From Macropodus opercularis (taxonomy: Eukaryota > Chordata > Actinopteri > Anabantiformes > Osphronemidae), in assembly GCA_030770545.1 (NCBI GenBank), contig CM061091.1:3416501-3480500 (forward strand): DNA of 64,000 nucleotides. Reading direction: 5' to 3'. The translations under genes were made by a program, and so were the position numbers. The notes below the pieces were generated by a model. It worked only from the letters and a program-made list of their open reading frames with translations. It had not been told where the DNA came from and did not search any database. Positions 39,427-52,800 of the stretch are shown here, one piece after another (the stretch's first letter is position 1; every line of letters starts with the position of its first letter).

Positions 39427-40842
39427 TGTGTGTTTGTTCTTTGCAAATTATACCCACTTATTTACATGCCTGCACAGTGACACTACAATCCCCAGATGTG
39501 TGTGTGTGTGATTCCACTGCAGCTCTTGTCTCAGGCCCTGGGTGATGCTGTCGAGGACAGGATGTCACTAGACATCGCATCACATCTAATCTCCTTAAAT
39601 CTCCTTCCATCCAGTTGAGAAGGAGTAGGCGGCAGTAATGATAAGAATAGGAAAATGCCACCTCTAACCAGGAACATGCCTGGAGCCCAGGACTGACGTC
39701 TCACCACGGAAAGTTGGCTGCAGCAGATTCCTCACGTCGCCAACGTTTTCACTAATTCTGAGGCGACCTGTGTTTTCAGCCATTGGTTTTCTATACTCGC
39801 TGTCAAAGCCGCTATAGTAAATGCAAAGAATGGAGACTCTTGGTAACGCGGTGTCAGCAGTGCCTGCGTTACCAGCATCAGGTCAGGTCAGTTGGGCTAC
39901 TTTTAGTTCCAAAGCTCAGACTAGCTGCAGATGATAGTGGCTGATGGAGGAAGCCTCTTCAGAGCAGGGACTGCTGATTGGCCTTTGCTTTAATTATAAA
40001 ACAGCAGCATGAAGTGCATTTTTACACAGATTCAAACTAAGACGCGCTGACAGAATTTGTAACGTTTGACACAGCTGTGTAAGTTGTTTGTAGTCTTTTG
40101 CTGCTGGTGCCAGACTGTCTCAGAAACAAGAAACTTAAGGAAATACACAAATCGAAGAGCGACCAACAGAAATACAGTGACCCTGTAATAATGTGTTGAC
40201 CCTCTGTGCTTCCAGACCACAGATGCAGGTTTGTCTGCTCAGTTCTGATCGAACATTTGTTTGGCCTTGTTTTGTTTGTTGTTTCGCTGGACTTAATGTG
40301 AAGATCCATTATCACACGTTTGAGTAGAAAAGATTTCCTGAGATCTGTGTTTCTACACTGCAGTGGAACCTCTGAGTACAAAGATTTACAGGGCAATTCA
40401 TATTCACGGGACAGTTCTTTGCCTGCTATCCTACATACATTATCTAAGGCCCCTAAACCAGCAAAACACTTCAGCCTTTGCTTTATCAGGATGATAAAAC
40501 ACGCTTTAAATGGCTCTACAGGTAACTGCCATGCACAGCTGTAATTCTGTATTTCCATTAAATTAATTTGTCAGAGTGATTCCTTTAATAAGAAGAAAGA
40601 AAATATGCTTGTAGGATTTGACTTTCTAAATTCTAGACTATTTCATAATATATAAAATGGTGTATACAGAGTATTTGACTCTGGAAACGATAATGAGTTG
40701 TTAAAATAATAATATGATGAGTAAATAAATGTGGTACAATAAATGCAGAACTGACACAACTGCTTATAACGACACGGTCACGGTGATGATAATGCTGATG
40801 CAGCCATGATGGCGAGTCCACTTTTAAGCAGAGCCACACGGA

Positions 40843-41217
40843 TTGGCTACCCAGTCAGACCTAATCAAAGCTTTAACAGGAAATGGATTTTCCATAATGA
40901 AAATCTGCGGAGCCCAGGCAATGAGACTCATTGACAGGCTGTATGACGGCACTCTCGGGGAGTTCTCCTCCATCCCCGCCAATTTCATCCACCCAGCCAA
41001 GGAAGCCATTTGTGTGGAGATGCTTCGGCTGTCTCGCTGTTTCCTTGGAAACGGCTTCACCTGTCTGCGCGGTCAGGACTGGTTGCCACTGGTTTTCACA
41101 GAGCGACTGCCAGGCTCAAAAGACAAATCCCCAGAAGTGTTCGTATCAGTTCATGTCGTCATTTTATTTTTGGTTATGAATCATGTTGTGACACATGAGG
41201 TTGTCTTGATGGAATGA
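40843..41217 (+). other. Unidentified protein-like open frame (possible exon or gene relic)
   Basis: 124 codons from an in-frame stop (40825) to a stop. The part at about residues 15-90 has ordinary protein composition with amphipathic patterns (for example RLIDRLYDGTLGEFSSIPAN and HPAKEAICVEMLRLSRCFL). A TTTAACAG acceptor-like sequence sits before GAAATGGATTTTCC (about 40875), but no good donor follows. The opposite strand has a 78-codon open frame over the same place, so the coding strand is not certain. I do not recognise the family. It may be an exon of an unannotated gene, a processed-pseudogene fragment or chance. Confidence 0.2.
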
Positions 41218-42935
41218 AACCAAATTGTCAGCATCGTACAGTACTACAGTACAGTACAATCATCATGGCTACAACAGGTTCCTGTCAGGAAAACTTACCG
41301 ACAGATGAAGCAGAGGACAAGAGACTTACTGCGCTTCATGAAAAACACAAGCTACAGTATTGGCTCTTGTGATCTGATGTCTTGCGATCGCTCCTTCTTT
41401 TATCTTAAGCCTCTCATCCATATTCCATTTTCTGGGGCAGCTCAGTTCAATCACCAACAATAATAAGCCCGTTGAAAGAGATTTAGAGCAATTTCATGAC
41501 AAAGGGGAAGGAAAAACCTGGTGAAGAGGTGTCATTGCCAGTTTTCTGTGTATGGATGTCAGGTTGTTTCACGTTCATTGATCAAACAGCAGCTGCAGAA
41601 GTGGTAATATCTGCTTATCACAGCATCCTGCCTGCCATTCAGAGGCTGTTACTGAGCTGCAGATCCACGACTTATCTAACCTCCAAACGACATGACAGAC
41701 AGCAGCCTGAGCCAAGGCCGACTGTTGCAAAACTGTCAAGGCAATAAAAGGTTCTGCACCAAACTCATTTCAGGCATAGTAACTCAACTTCAGCTCTCAA
41801 CACCTTTCCTATTCTTTTTTTTAAGTGTATGAGGCTAGTTATATATACAGTATATTATATTTTAAAAAACTGTGTTCTTGGGATCTTGTGGCTTTGGTTC
41901 AGCCTTCTATGATACATAGTTTGGAGTTAATGCAAAAATATAAAAAGGACTAAGGTGCCTCTACCTGTCTCTCTCGCTGTCTGTCTCTTTCTTCCAATCT
42001 TATCCCTTCTCCTTTCCTTTTGTTCACCCGCTCTATCAAGCAGTATCAGATGATGGATCAGAGAGAGGTGCGAACCGTGTTGCAGCACCTTTCCGCTTAG
42101 CAGATGCAACATTTTTACCACCAGGTGGGATTTCACAATTTGATGAAATGTCAGTCACACAAGGTTTCATCTTTGCTTCACACATACAGTAACAACAGCA
42201 GCAATGCTCTCATGGTGACGGAGATGCCTGCATCCATTATCAGCAGGCATAGAAAAACCATTCCAACCATTTCAGAAGAAGGACGCTTCCTTTAATGGAA
42301 AATCTGATGGTGATGGGACAATGATTGGGGAGACATATTTAAATGACAAGAAGCCTTTAGATTTCATTCAGAATAACGTATTCAATCAAAGTCTTCATAC
42401 CCAGACAACAAAATACGCTTTGCCAAGTCTTCCAAGAAACTGAGCAAAAGAGAGCAGTTAGGTGTGAGAAGCAGTGAATGGAAACGTTAGGACAACATTC
42501 GCATCAGAAGAAGACATTGCTGACACTCGTCCTTACTGTTAGACAGTTGATTTGAAAGATATCCTGCTGGAAACCTATTGTCACCATTTCACCGCAGTCA
42601 GTTCAGGTTGTTTTCAACGGGTGAGCTGTAGATTGTAGTAGTAAGGTGTCTTGGTGTAAGATACTGTGCTATGTTCAGTGTTGTGTGTGTGTGTTGTTAC
42701 TTCTATCTTGTCAGTCAGGTGATTGTATTATACTGTTGACTGTATATTTCAATACACTGCAATTAAAACATCTTCAACAAACATAATTCAGACTCCAGCA
42801 CATTCATTTCCTCTGTGTGGGAATTATATTACACATGGGTCATATCAAACAGTGTATTAGTAAACAATAAATAGTGAAAGAGGTGACCAAGAAGAACTTT
42901 CAAAACACTGTGCTTATGAAAAAATAGATGCAGTA
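41218..42935. other. Non-coding stretch before the LINE
   Basis: Ordinary AT-rich DNA. No exon, RNA gene or repeat recognised. Confidence 0.55.
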
Positions 42936-42944
42936 ACACATCAT
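42936..42944. repeat. Left target-site duplication of the L2-like LINE
   Basis: ACACATCAT immediately before the GATA tail; identical to 44056-44064. Confidence 0.8.
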
Positions 42945-42969
42945 AGATAGATGATAGATAGATAGATAA
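42945..42969. repeat. GATA-type tail of the L2-like LINE
   Basis: Imperfect AGAT/GATA units at the left (3') end of the LINE, the usual tail of fish L2-type elements. Confidence 0.85.
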
Positions 42970-43241
42970 GACTTTATTAATCCCGCAGTGGGGAAATTCT
43001 GGTGACCCAGCAGCAGCAAGAGAAAAAAAACAGTTGGAAAAAAATAAAGAGTAAAAATATGTTATACATTATATACAAAAAGAAAGACAAAAAATGTACA
43101 TATCTCACATAAACATAAAGTGCAAAAGTGCTGAATGAAAAAAAACATAAAAAAAAAAAAAACAAACAAACAAAACAAAACAACATACATGTAAACATGG
43201 GCACCGCACGGCACACATCACACTATGAACACGCTTTCCAG

Positions 43242-44051
43242 TCATGTTGGTGTGTTGTGGAGTCTTATAGCCGTGGGTAAGAAAGACCTCCGGTAGCGCT
43301 CAGTCCTGCACTTCGGGTGCAGCAGTCTCGCGCTGTGCGAGCTGCGTTGGTCCTCCACGGTTTGGTGCAGGGGGTGGGAGGGGTTGGCCATGATGGACGA
43401 CAGTTTCGCCCGCGTCCTTCTATTGGCCACCACCTCGATGGACTCCAGTGGGCAGCCCAGGACAGAGCCAGCTTTCTTTACCAGTTTGTTCAGTCTTTTT
43501 CTGTCTCTGTCCGCGCTGCCGCCCGCCCAGCACACAACGCCGTAGAGGATTGCCGATGCCACCACCGTGTCATACACAGTCCGTAGGAGAGCCCTGCACA
43601 CCCCAAAGGACCTCAGTCTCCTCAGCAGGTGGAGGCGACTCTGGCCCCTCCTGTACAGGGCATCCGAGTTGTCGGTCCAGTCCAGGTTTTTGTTGAGGTG
43701 GACACCCAGATATTTGTAGGTGTCCACCATCTCGATCCCAGAACCCCTAATGCACACCGGCGGTGGTGGTGCTGGTTTCCGCCGGAAGTCAATCACCAGC
43801 TCCTTCGTTTTTCTGGTGTTCAGAACCAGGTGGTTATCTTCACACCAGTCTACAAAGTCGGTGATGACCCCCCTATACTCCAGCTCGTTCCCCCCAGATA
43901 CACATCCAACAATCGCAGTGTCGTCCGAGAACTTCTGCAGGTGGCATTTGCTGGAGTTGTACCTGAAGTCCGCTGTGTACAGGGTGAACAGGAAGGGCGA
44001 GAGCACCGTCCCCTGGGGGGCCCCCGTGCTGCAGATGACCACGTCAGACAC
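43242..44051 (-). pseudogene. LINE reverse transcriptase, C-terminal fragment (5'-truncated, frame intact)
   Basis: 269 codons without a stop. The reverse-transcriptase motifs visible are GAPQGTVLSPFLF at about residues 10-22 and the catalytic FSDDTAIVG at about 41-49, with the two aspartates present. They are followed by TRKTKELVIDFR and the TYKYLGVHLNKNLDW segment typical of L2/CR1-type enzymes, then the C-terminal region ending near SFLPTAIRLHN. The start codon is artificial: it lies at the truncation point, and the endonuclease domain and the N-terminal reverse-transcriptase part are missing. The copy cannot retrotranspose by itself. The absence of frameshifts and stops suggests a recent insertion. 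Confidence 0.9.
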
Positions 44052-44055
44052 ACAG

Positions 44056-44064
44056 ACACATCAT
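44056..44064. repeat. Right target-site duplication of the L2-like LINE
   Basis: ACACATCAT directly after the truncated 5' end of the element; identical to 42936-42944. Confidence 0.8.
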
Positions 44065-47000
44065 GTAGTTATGGTGCATTAAAACTAAATTACCCTACTA
44101 ACTAATGTCAATTATGAGAGAGCATCACACGCTGTAACAACCATACTCGTGTCTTGCCTCAGTGTTACGACCAGGGGAGGGTGTCGAAAGTGCAGAGGCA
44201 GCAGGAAACCAAGGCAATGATCTTCAAACCATTAATTCACATTTTCTCATTGGATTTTCTTCCTGAAACACAGAAGCACTATCCTTGGCCATCAGGGATT
44301 TGGAAGTAGGAGATTGAGGAGGTGGAACGTGGGGGAAGAAGAAGGAAGAGATTACTCATTTCCTGCAGAGCCACGGTGGAGCGTATCAGGTTCTGAGGGA
44401 CGTAGTCCGAGAAATGAAATCACACTTGTGATTCTGTCTTGTGTAAACATTGCTTCTTGACTAGCCGTACCGCACCTTACCAATAAAACACAGCAAAGAA
44501 ATAAGACCCTTAACTGAATATGCTGCTTTGTCAATGTTTTGCTTTAAATCAATAAAAAGCAGCTTTTCCCGAACCCCCGTCTCCCCTGTGTTTCTGTAAC
44601 TCTCTTTCTCTCGCGGTGTCTCTTTCTTTTTCTGTTGTAATTTGTCCCGTTCCCCATGTGTCCCTGCTGTTGGTGTGTGTCTGTGTTTGTGTATAAGCCA
44701 CCACATGACTGTTAATGCTATGAAGCTGGGGAAACAAGATGTGGGCGAGTGTCAGCACAGATTATACCCAACCGATTTCATCACTCGGGCACCCACACAC
44801 CAGGAACTTCTAACGTGATCTAAATAGTCATACAGCCTAAGGATGAGGGCTGCAGTCGCCCTCATCACTACCATCATTTTCATGATAATCTTCCCACCTC
44901 GTCACGGTGGACCCTTTAGGTTTCCACACTGTAACGATTCTTGACAGAAAGAACTGAGACTTGCTGACTCAAAAGAAAAATTGTCTGTGACATTTATGTA
45001 GTATTCATTTTTTTGTGCTGTGTCTCATTTGAAATGGCAAATATACAATATCCAATTTTCAAATTAACATTGTTCAACTCTCACTTTTATTAGGTCTTAA
45101 ATTTCTCTTCTGACTTTATTTTTTAAACGACAAATAAGAAAAAGCCGATGTGAAATAGCTGATATGTTATTGTTGATTAAGAAGTGTGTTTCCATGACAT
45201 TATAAAGATTTCACTGTGTGGATATACTGTCCAGTTAACATTATCGTGATGAACTACACATAAATAAGAAATGAGAAAACAGCACTATTTCAATAGCTTG
45301 GCAACCAAGGATAGTGTACACACCACGAGGCTGCAGAGGGAACTTGGCAAACAACCCCCTTCTTACATAGCCTCCATAAGTGGGGTCAGGAAGGAGGTGA
45401 TGATATTGTCTCTCAGTGTGAGATCCGTTTTCATGCAGGAACATCAATCCCTGAAAGGAAAAGTCTGATGTGAAAACCCCGTCCTGGCGCCTTCCAGGTT
45501 CACATGTACATTTGTGTGCATGGAGTGGATGCTTGGAGTTTATTTACCAGTCAAATGAGAAACAGAGCTGCAGTGTTGTGTTTGCTGTTTACTGCTGTGA
45601 AGGGTTTAGGACAGGTGAGAAAATGGCGTTAGCATTGATTGCTCTTTTAAAGAGTCAAAGCCACTTTAACTGCAGTTGTCTGGTTAATTCCAGCCTGTCC
45701 CTTTCAGCAGCATGTGCTCTTTACCGTGACCTCTATTAAGTGATGTCATCAAAGCAACGCAGCTACTGGTGAGAGGACCCTCCTCTGGGACATCCCTTTC
45801 AGATCGTTTGCAGTTAGAGAGGAACTAGGAATGTCCTCTCCCTCGGCCACGAGTAGCCGACATCCTGCATTTGCAGAACTAGCCGAGAGCAAAGCAGCTT
45901 CTCGCTGTCAGACAAACTTCTCCGTAAATAAACCAGCCTCATGAATATCTTTGTTATCCTGTCACATGAACATGTGCTGCTCTGCTGCATGCACATCAAC
46001 ATATTCGTGCACACATGCATCTTTGTTCTTTCTGCGCCCCTCATACAACACTAAGTTGGCGATTTGTGTGCTTGTGCAGAGATCTGAAACGAAGTGAACC
46101 TCCAGCTGTCACACAAAACAAACAACACTGATTTGCTCAAAGTCCAGCCAAACGGGGGCAGCAGGCCCACAAATAGCTGCCATTGCTAAAAGCTGTTGGT
46201 AGAAAATTGCTGAACATTATTAGACTGAAGAAATTACAAATCCCTGTGTCTGAGTAGTTATGGTAGTAATGTTCAATGCTGCGGCTTTGTTAGCAGATAT
46301 GTTTCAATGCGTCTCTGATCAGGGGTTTGTCTGTGGTGGCATCTTCATCAAAACAAGTATGATGTGTACTTCAGCAGTAGAGCTCCGTACACCTGCTGTT
46401 AGATAAATGCTTCTACCGAGGCGTCAAGCCCGTTCAGCTGCCCATGCAGCTTTTCTGAGTTATGGATCATCGTGCACTAAAATCACAGGGATGGTAAACG
46501 AACAAACAGAGACAAACAAAGATAAAGGGAATATAACTGCAACATATCCTAGTGTTTGATTGTTGAAGAGATAACCATAGGATTGTCTCCCGTCAGAATT
46601 CTTTAAATGCTTCACAGGTCAATACTGATTTCACAGCTACGCATCAGTTTGAGATGCACCAAGAAACAAAACAGGCAAAGTCCCTGAAGACCAATGTGCA
46701 GAAAGGTCTGAACAGACTTTTTGCAATATAGCACCGTGATTTTTCATTTAGACGAAAGGTGAGAATTATTGTAATACACACTTCTTAGACTTTGCTCAGA
46801 CCATTTTGCGTTCTTGTTGTAATCTATAGCAGGTTGCCTATTGTATTTAAATCAGCATATTTTCTCCCTAATTACTATAAATCACCACTGCTATCATTAT
46901 GTTTATATCAATTAAGTTTTCGTGATGTCAATGGCATAATCTCACTTCAGCGGTGAGGTTGTGTGTAGCGGACGCTGGTGCAGATGAACTGACTAGACTA

Positions 47001-49798
47001 GAAGACAAGAAGTGCCAGGACCAGCAGTACAGCAGGTGGAGTAATCTGTTTAAATTACAGCAGGGATTATCCCCTTATACTTAGACCCACTGACCGTGCA
47101 AATATATAGTCATGGGATTTTCAAGATATGATTCAGTGGAATATTTATGGCCTCCATTGAGCCTCCATAGTGCAACTGTGATTCAGTAATGCAAGCAAAG
47201 CAAAAAAGTACAGTAAGAGGCACAGAAAAAGAAATGTTATTTTTATTTAATTCTCTTTACTTGTAATTGGGTTACTTCTCCACTACTCAGTCGGATGTCT
47301 CTCCAGTATAAGCAGTGCATAGTGTCTTAAGCCAATAAAACGCCGACTGTAGAAACTGTTAAATGGCAGTTCGGGAAAAATGATCATTTGTCATTTGTAT
47401 GCAATGTGAAAACGCTACATATGGAAAGTCCTTCAAAAGCAGCCTTGTTGTTCATTCAGATTTCAGATACAGCTAAACACGGGGAGCAATGTGTTATCGT
47501 CTAAACTGTCAGTGTTCATGCTCCAATAAATCTTCATCTGTAGTCAAAACGAGTCACACCCTCCCCAAACACCTGCTGTGTAACAGTATTTAATAAATGC
47601 AGCACGTTTTTAAAACTGTGATGTAAATAGATAGTAATCAGTCAACTACTTGTGCTCCCTAAACAATGAAATGCTCCACAGTGATGATGTTGTAGGGGGC
47701 AGAAAGCGAACCCTCAGAATCAGAAACACTGCCGCTGATTGTAGGATGATTGAATACTTTAATACCAATATTAAGTGATTGGGCAACAAGATGATTGACT
47801 GGGAGAGGCTTAAGGGTAGTGCACAGACTATACCGCACACGCATACATCATATCAGTGACTATTAAACTTATTAGTCAGCTCAAAAAACATTTGTCAGCT
47901 GGGTCTGTTAGCCTTCTAGTCCAGAAGCCACGCCAGCAGATTCAAGCACGTTTTAACCGATAATACTGATTTCTGATTGTGTTCGATAAATGATTGTAGG
48001 TCACTGTGATGACTGGGGTCGGCTATATAATCCAGGTCCAATCCAAGGTCTCAGACATCCGACAGATCAGATTTTTTGGTATTAGGACGTTAACAGCCTG
48101 GAGTTTATGATAAAGATTCAATTATTTTTCTTTCAAAACATCACATACAAGGTAAAAGGAAACGTAGAAATGACATGTTACTGCCCACCTGTAGTGACGC
48201 TACAGTAGTTTTGTGAATATGAGCTGTTGGAGAGTTAGAACAACTATAGAGGAAATTGGATTCTGTTTCAGATAATGAATATAAATTTCTCTGGGCCAAA
48301 GCACATTTTGTTGTGGCCTCATGCATCACTGGCTTAAATTAAAACGCAAAGAAGTTCTCAAATAATTAATCATAATTTAGGGAGTTCTCTATAGTTTCAC
48401 TCCTTCAGAAAATCTCCGCCAGGAATTGGAGTGATCTGTCAACCTCAAAGCACACCGCGTACCATTTTGCTCTATTTCTGCAACAATACACCAGAGGTTT
48501 AGGACAAGGCCTGCAATTAGTGTATCTTAACCAGAGGAGGTTACACGTTCAGTGAACAAGCTAATTGCTTTTTACTTTGAACAATGCCTTTAATTGCTGG
48601 TTTCTGGTTTACTGGCACCGTGATCAGTGGGAGGAAGAGCAATAAAAGTACAACACACGGCACCTTCTGACATCAAAAAAACCCCGGATGATTCACGGTG
48701 GCTCAAGTTAACGGCTTGAATTCAAAGCAAGCTTTTGTTTTATTTAGAAGATGAGGTAAAATGTTTTTTTTTAATATCCTTTCCTTTTTGGGAATATTGG
48801 TTTATTACGCATTTCTTTACTCTACTTTACCAGATTTAGCTGAAAACAAACAGGAAGCTGGTCATCTGTGATTCTCCAACAGCCAGTTTTAGTGCAGTGT
48901 GTTTATGAGGCTCATGGAGGAAGTCCAGAGAAGGGCCATCTGTCGTGATCACACCTCACCTCTCTCTCCCTTTCCAAACCCCTGTTGTTTATACTCCCAC
49001 GGCCTCCCACCATCTATCTCTCAATGACCTGCCCGACTACAGTACCGCCTGCTCATAAAAGCCACTGATGTAACTAATAAGGGCTGAGGAGGACGCTCTG
49101 TGGTCTTCTGGGTGAATGGACACCTCCTGAATGTGTAGTTTGCACAGATGAAGAGGTGAGATGCTGAGCGGTGACTTCGTCCAAACCGAGGGCACTTAAC
49201 CAGCATGGCTACCGCAGCATTTTACAGGGACGTGCCATCCCATCTGGTCCGTACTTACACGTAACCTCTACGTTCTATAAAGGAACGAGAATGATGGAGT
49301 GCTGCATCAAATGACCCACAAAGGTCAGCCAATCTAAATCCAACTGAGATGATTTAGGATCAGTTCAGCCACCCAGCATTCTGCAAAGCTGTAATCAACA
49401 CAAAAGACCTGAAAATATAACATATATCTAATAATATATATATAAAGGGTCTGATCCTTTCTGTCCGATCAATGTTCGTTTTATATAAAGACGTGACTGT
49501 GGCCAGTGGCCTAACATCTAATCAGTCAAAACCTCACCTGCACAAATAAGAAGCAAACTCCCACTTTAAGCTGCTTTATTTCTGTATGTCAGCTTATTTG
49601 TGTCTGTAATTATAGGCTCCGGTAAAGAACATCGTCCAAGAATTCTTCAGTAAATAACCGTGGAAAGTGCTGTATTGTCACAGCGAAGTCAGCAAAGAGA
49701 TTAATAACACAAGCACATACGGCCCAACTCCTTGATAATTGCTCTCTGGGGGAATTCAGCTTGATGCGCATGCATGTGTGTGTGGGTCAGAGAGAAAT

Positions 49799-49838
<40 letters not shown>

Positions 49839-52800
49839 GGCTGGGAAAGACGAGCTATGAATGCAGGGTGGCAGCCACAACTAAATCAGAGCAGAGTCAT
49901 ATTTATCACTGAGGCTGGAACGTAATTAGCCTGTAGCGGGTGCTGGCACGTTCTGCAATGACAGGCATATGCACAGACATTTACAGCTTCATCTTAGCTA
50001 GGAACCATCCAGTAGGACAGATTATTAAACAACACATCCGTCATTTCCTGTGCGCTAGGTGTGCTTGGTTCCAGAGGCTCAGAACAGTATGTATCACTTC
50101 TGTTTGGTCCAGCACTGTGTGCTTGGTGAACCTCTGAGTGGGAACATATTTGCAGTGTCGGGTCATGAGGTGCATGCAATGCGGAGCACATTGGGAATGA
50201 AACCATGATATTAAGGATTACAGCTATGGCTCAGATGTGGGTGGAGGGACAAATGTCCACGCCGCCGTCCTGATGAAGCCATTAGGACGAAAGGAGGCTG
50301 ATCTTCCCCACGGAGGCTGTTCACTCTGCGGACACCACAGGTTAGAACAGCTTCTGCTGCCAGTGTGCTTGTGAGAAAATGACTGTTACGAACTCAAGGA
50401 GAAACCAGCAGAGAAACACGGCCTTGCTTTACTTTTCTATTGCATCTAAGTGTTAAAGCTGTGTTTTTAATTACTGTGTCTTATCCCTGGGACATCTTTG
50501 GATTTCAATAAATCAAATCTACATACTTTGCATAGTGTACAAAAACATTGTTACTAAGCAACAAATTAAAGAACAACCTAAACATTTATGAATGATACAC
50601 TACATATATGCTCGTTAACTCTGAGTTGAAAGCTCTAAGCGACAAAGTAGTTATTAGCTATTATAATTTGTTATTACTAAACGTATTAGCCCTCTGACAA
50701 TACATAGTAAGAGAGTTGATCCTTTGTGACTCACAACTGACAACAACCTAATGTCTTATGTTAGTTGTTAAAGAGTTTGGGTCAGATCTTAGTCCAGACT
50801 GCCATAGCTCATACTCACCGAACCATGGAGACAAACGTAAGCTTCCACCACAGATTCTTAAGATTCTTCAGGGCCTTGATTGTGACTTTCTCCAGTCGGT
50901 TTGTATTCAACATGCCTCAGGTCGTTGTCTTGCTGGCAGACCCAGCAGCAAACCAAAGCTAGACTGACAGCAGATTTCCTACATGCTTTTAAAATCCCCG
51001 TAGCATAGTGCTCCCACTACCTGTTTGACTGTAGGTTATAGTTAAATTTTATTAAACAAAACCAACAGACCATGTGTCCAAACAGCTCAAACTGCCTTTG
51101 ATTCAAACTTTTTCCATGGTCTGTTTTCCCCCTCATGCGGGGTTGAACGAGGGAAGACCACTCACAGCGGTAATACTGACGACTGATGCCACATCAGGCT
51201 ACTGCGGGCACTATGGAGGCTCTAGCGCTTTTTGTGGCGTTTATCTCCCAGCATGCTTTGTGCCGTTGTTATCTGGTGTCTGCAGACTGCTCTGGGACTA
51301 AACGGTAAACAGGAAGTGCTGTGTTGACGCATCCATGCTGCTAACATTTTACTGTAGAGAGGCTCTGCTTTGCTCAGAGCTAATTTTAATGATAATCAGC
51401 TACACTCTCTCATTGTTAAAGCATCACCTGAGTGTGTGTTTATGTGTGAGAGCGAGAGAGAGAGAAAATAAGAGACACAGTAAATGCACCACATTACAGA
51501 TATGTGATTGAATGGTAACAGTGTGTGTTTGTATGACTCAGCTGCAAGTAATGTCAGTGTGATGACTTGAGGACAAACACTGAAATCAACAGGTTGTCAC
51601 CTCTGGGCTACACTGTGTTTTCTGGTAACCGTGTGTGTATGAGAGCATGACGCTAGTGTAGAAGTGCAGAGAACGAGGAGAGGAAGCGAGAGACACAGCG
51701 ACGGAGGGAGACAGGCAGCATTTTGCTTTTTCATCTGGTGATAAATGGATTGTCCTCAAATTGGACCAAATCAAGTCACATAGGCAGACTAGTCATCAGG
51801 TTAATTTGCATTGTCCATTTGCTGACTGGCTGAGAGCTTACTGCACCTCCAGGTGTTGTGGTGTTCTTTTATAGAAACAATAATTGGGGGAATATTGGCT
51901 TTGATGATGAGAGTTAGATGCTGGACTTGTATTTTCTTGTTAACATTAAGCTCAGTAATAAACTACAGTGAGCAGCTGTATTAAGATGATGTCAAACGGT
52001 GCCTCAATCTGGTTCCCTCCTACAGCGACTCAGTGCAGTTACCATCCTTCATTTATCGCTGTGCGCCACAGTCTGACTTACCTGCAGCTCCACGCTGACG
52101 GCTCATCATAGTTAGTTAGGCTGTAAACACCAGCGGTAACTGAGACTATTCTGCTGAGGCCATGTGAGCAACAAGAATAATTACTGTGATTGTCTCTATG
52201 AAATATTCCACTGAGCCAGAGGGTTTCAGGGAAACAGGACAGTTTTTTGCCAGAGGCTTGACATGCTGTTTCTCAAGGATAAGCTCTCAGCCCATTAAGT
52301 GCAGAGCCTCCGTCATTCTGTTGCAATATCCTCCCTACCTGCCACAGTCAACAGCGTCAATGATAATTAGCTTAGCGAAGGAGCACAAAGGTCTGAATCC
52401 TGACAGTTTATACATAATTCAAACAGGACGCTACAGAATCACTACACTTGCAGCATGTGAACATTTTATTGTGGCAAATAGAAATTTGAACCCACCACAT
52501 CATATGATTATGAAACCATGGGGACACTTGCACTGCGTTGCATCATTATCCTTAACTTTCATTCGGGTTCATTCTACCAGTAGGATATTGTACAGGTTTA
52601 GGCTACAGTACAGTTTTTAACCAATTTGGGACCATTTAAAATGAAACAGTCGTGGTAAGAATAAATAAATTAATAAATGCAAATGATGGTGGGCATGAGA
52701 GTTTAATACATTATAAAGAACTACAGTATATCACAAGTTTTCAGGTGTGACCTGAATGTAGCAACAAAATTAACAAATTGATGCAACTAAAGAGGTTTCA

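Larger units (their letters stand above)
26051..40800. other. Non-coding stretch
   Basis: No recognised gene. Contains a short CA run near 29060, a GT-rich patch near 35801-35835, the TG microsatellite at 39389 and the 28011 open frame listed separately. The ATGCAAATCAATGG word at 36979-36992 is a POU-octamer site with a possible SOX half-site. The longest frames, 213 codons on the minus strand (35862-36503), 182 codons (31968-32516) and 173 codons (40037-40558), show no recognised domain. Confidence 0.55.
42945..44055 (-). mobile_element. 5'-truncated L2/Maui-like LINE with target-site duplication
   Basis: Minus-strand non-LTR retrotransposon of the L2 type common in fish. Its 3' end (left side) has the family's GATA-type tail next to the TTATTAATCCC...GGGGAAATT motif near 42970-42998. 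The interior encodes the C-terminal part of reverse transcriptase, and the 5' end is cut inside that domain, the usual outcome of incomplete target-primed reverse transcription. The 9-bp sequence ACACATCAT occurs at both edges (42936-42944 and 44056-44064), marking the insertion limits. Family name is from memory of fish L2/Maui elements; L2 versus a close relative is uncertain. Confidence 0.88.

Noticed and set aside
40037..40558. 173-codon minus-strand open frame
   Set aside because: No family recognised and no supporting signals; the complementary strand is also open over part of it.
43629..44105. 158-codon and other plus-strand frames at the LINE
   Set aside because: Antisense shadows of the reverse-transcriptase frame.
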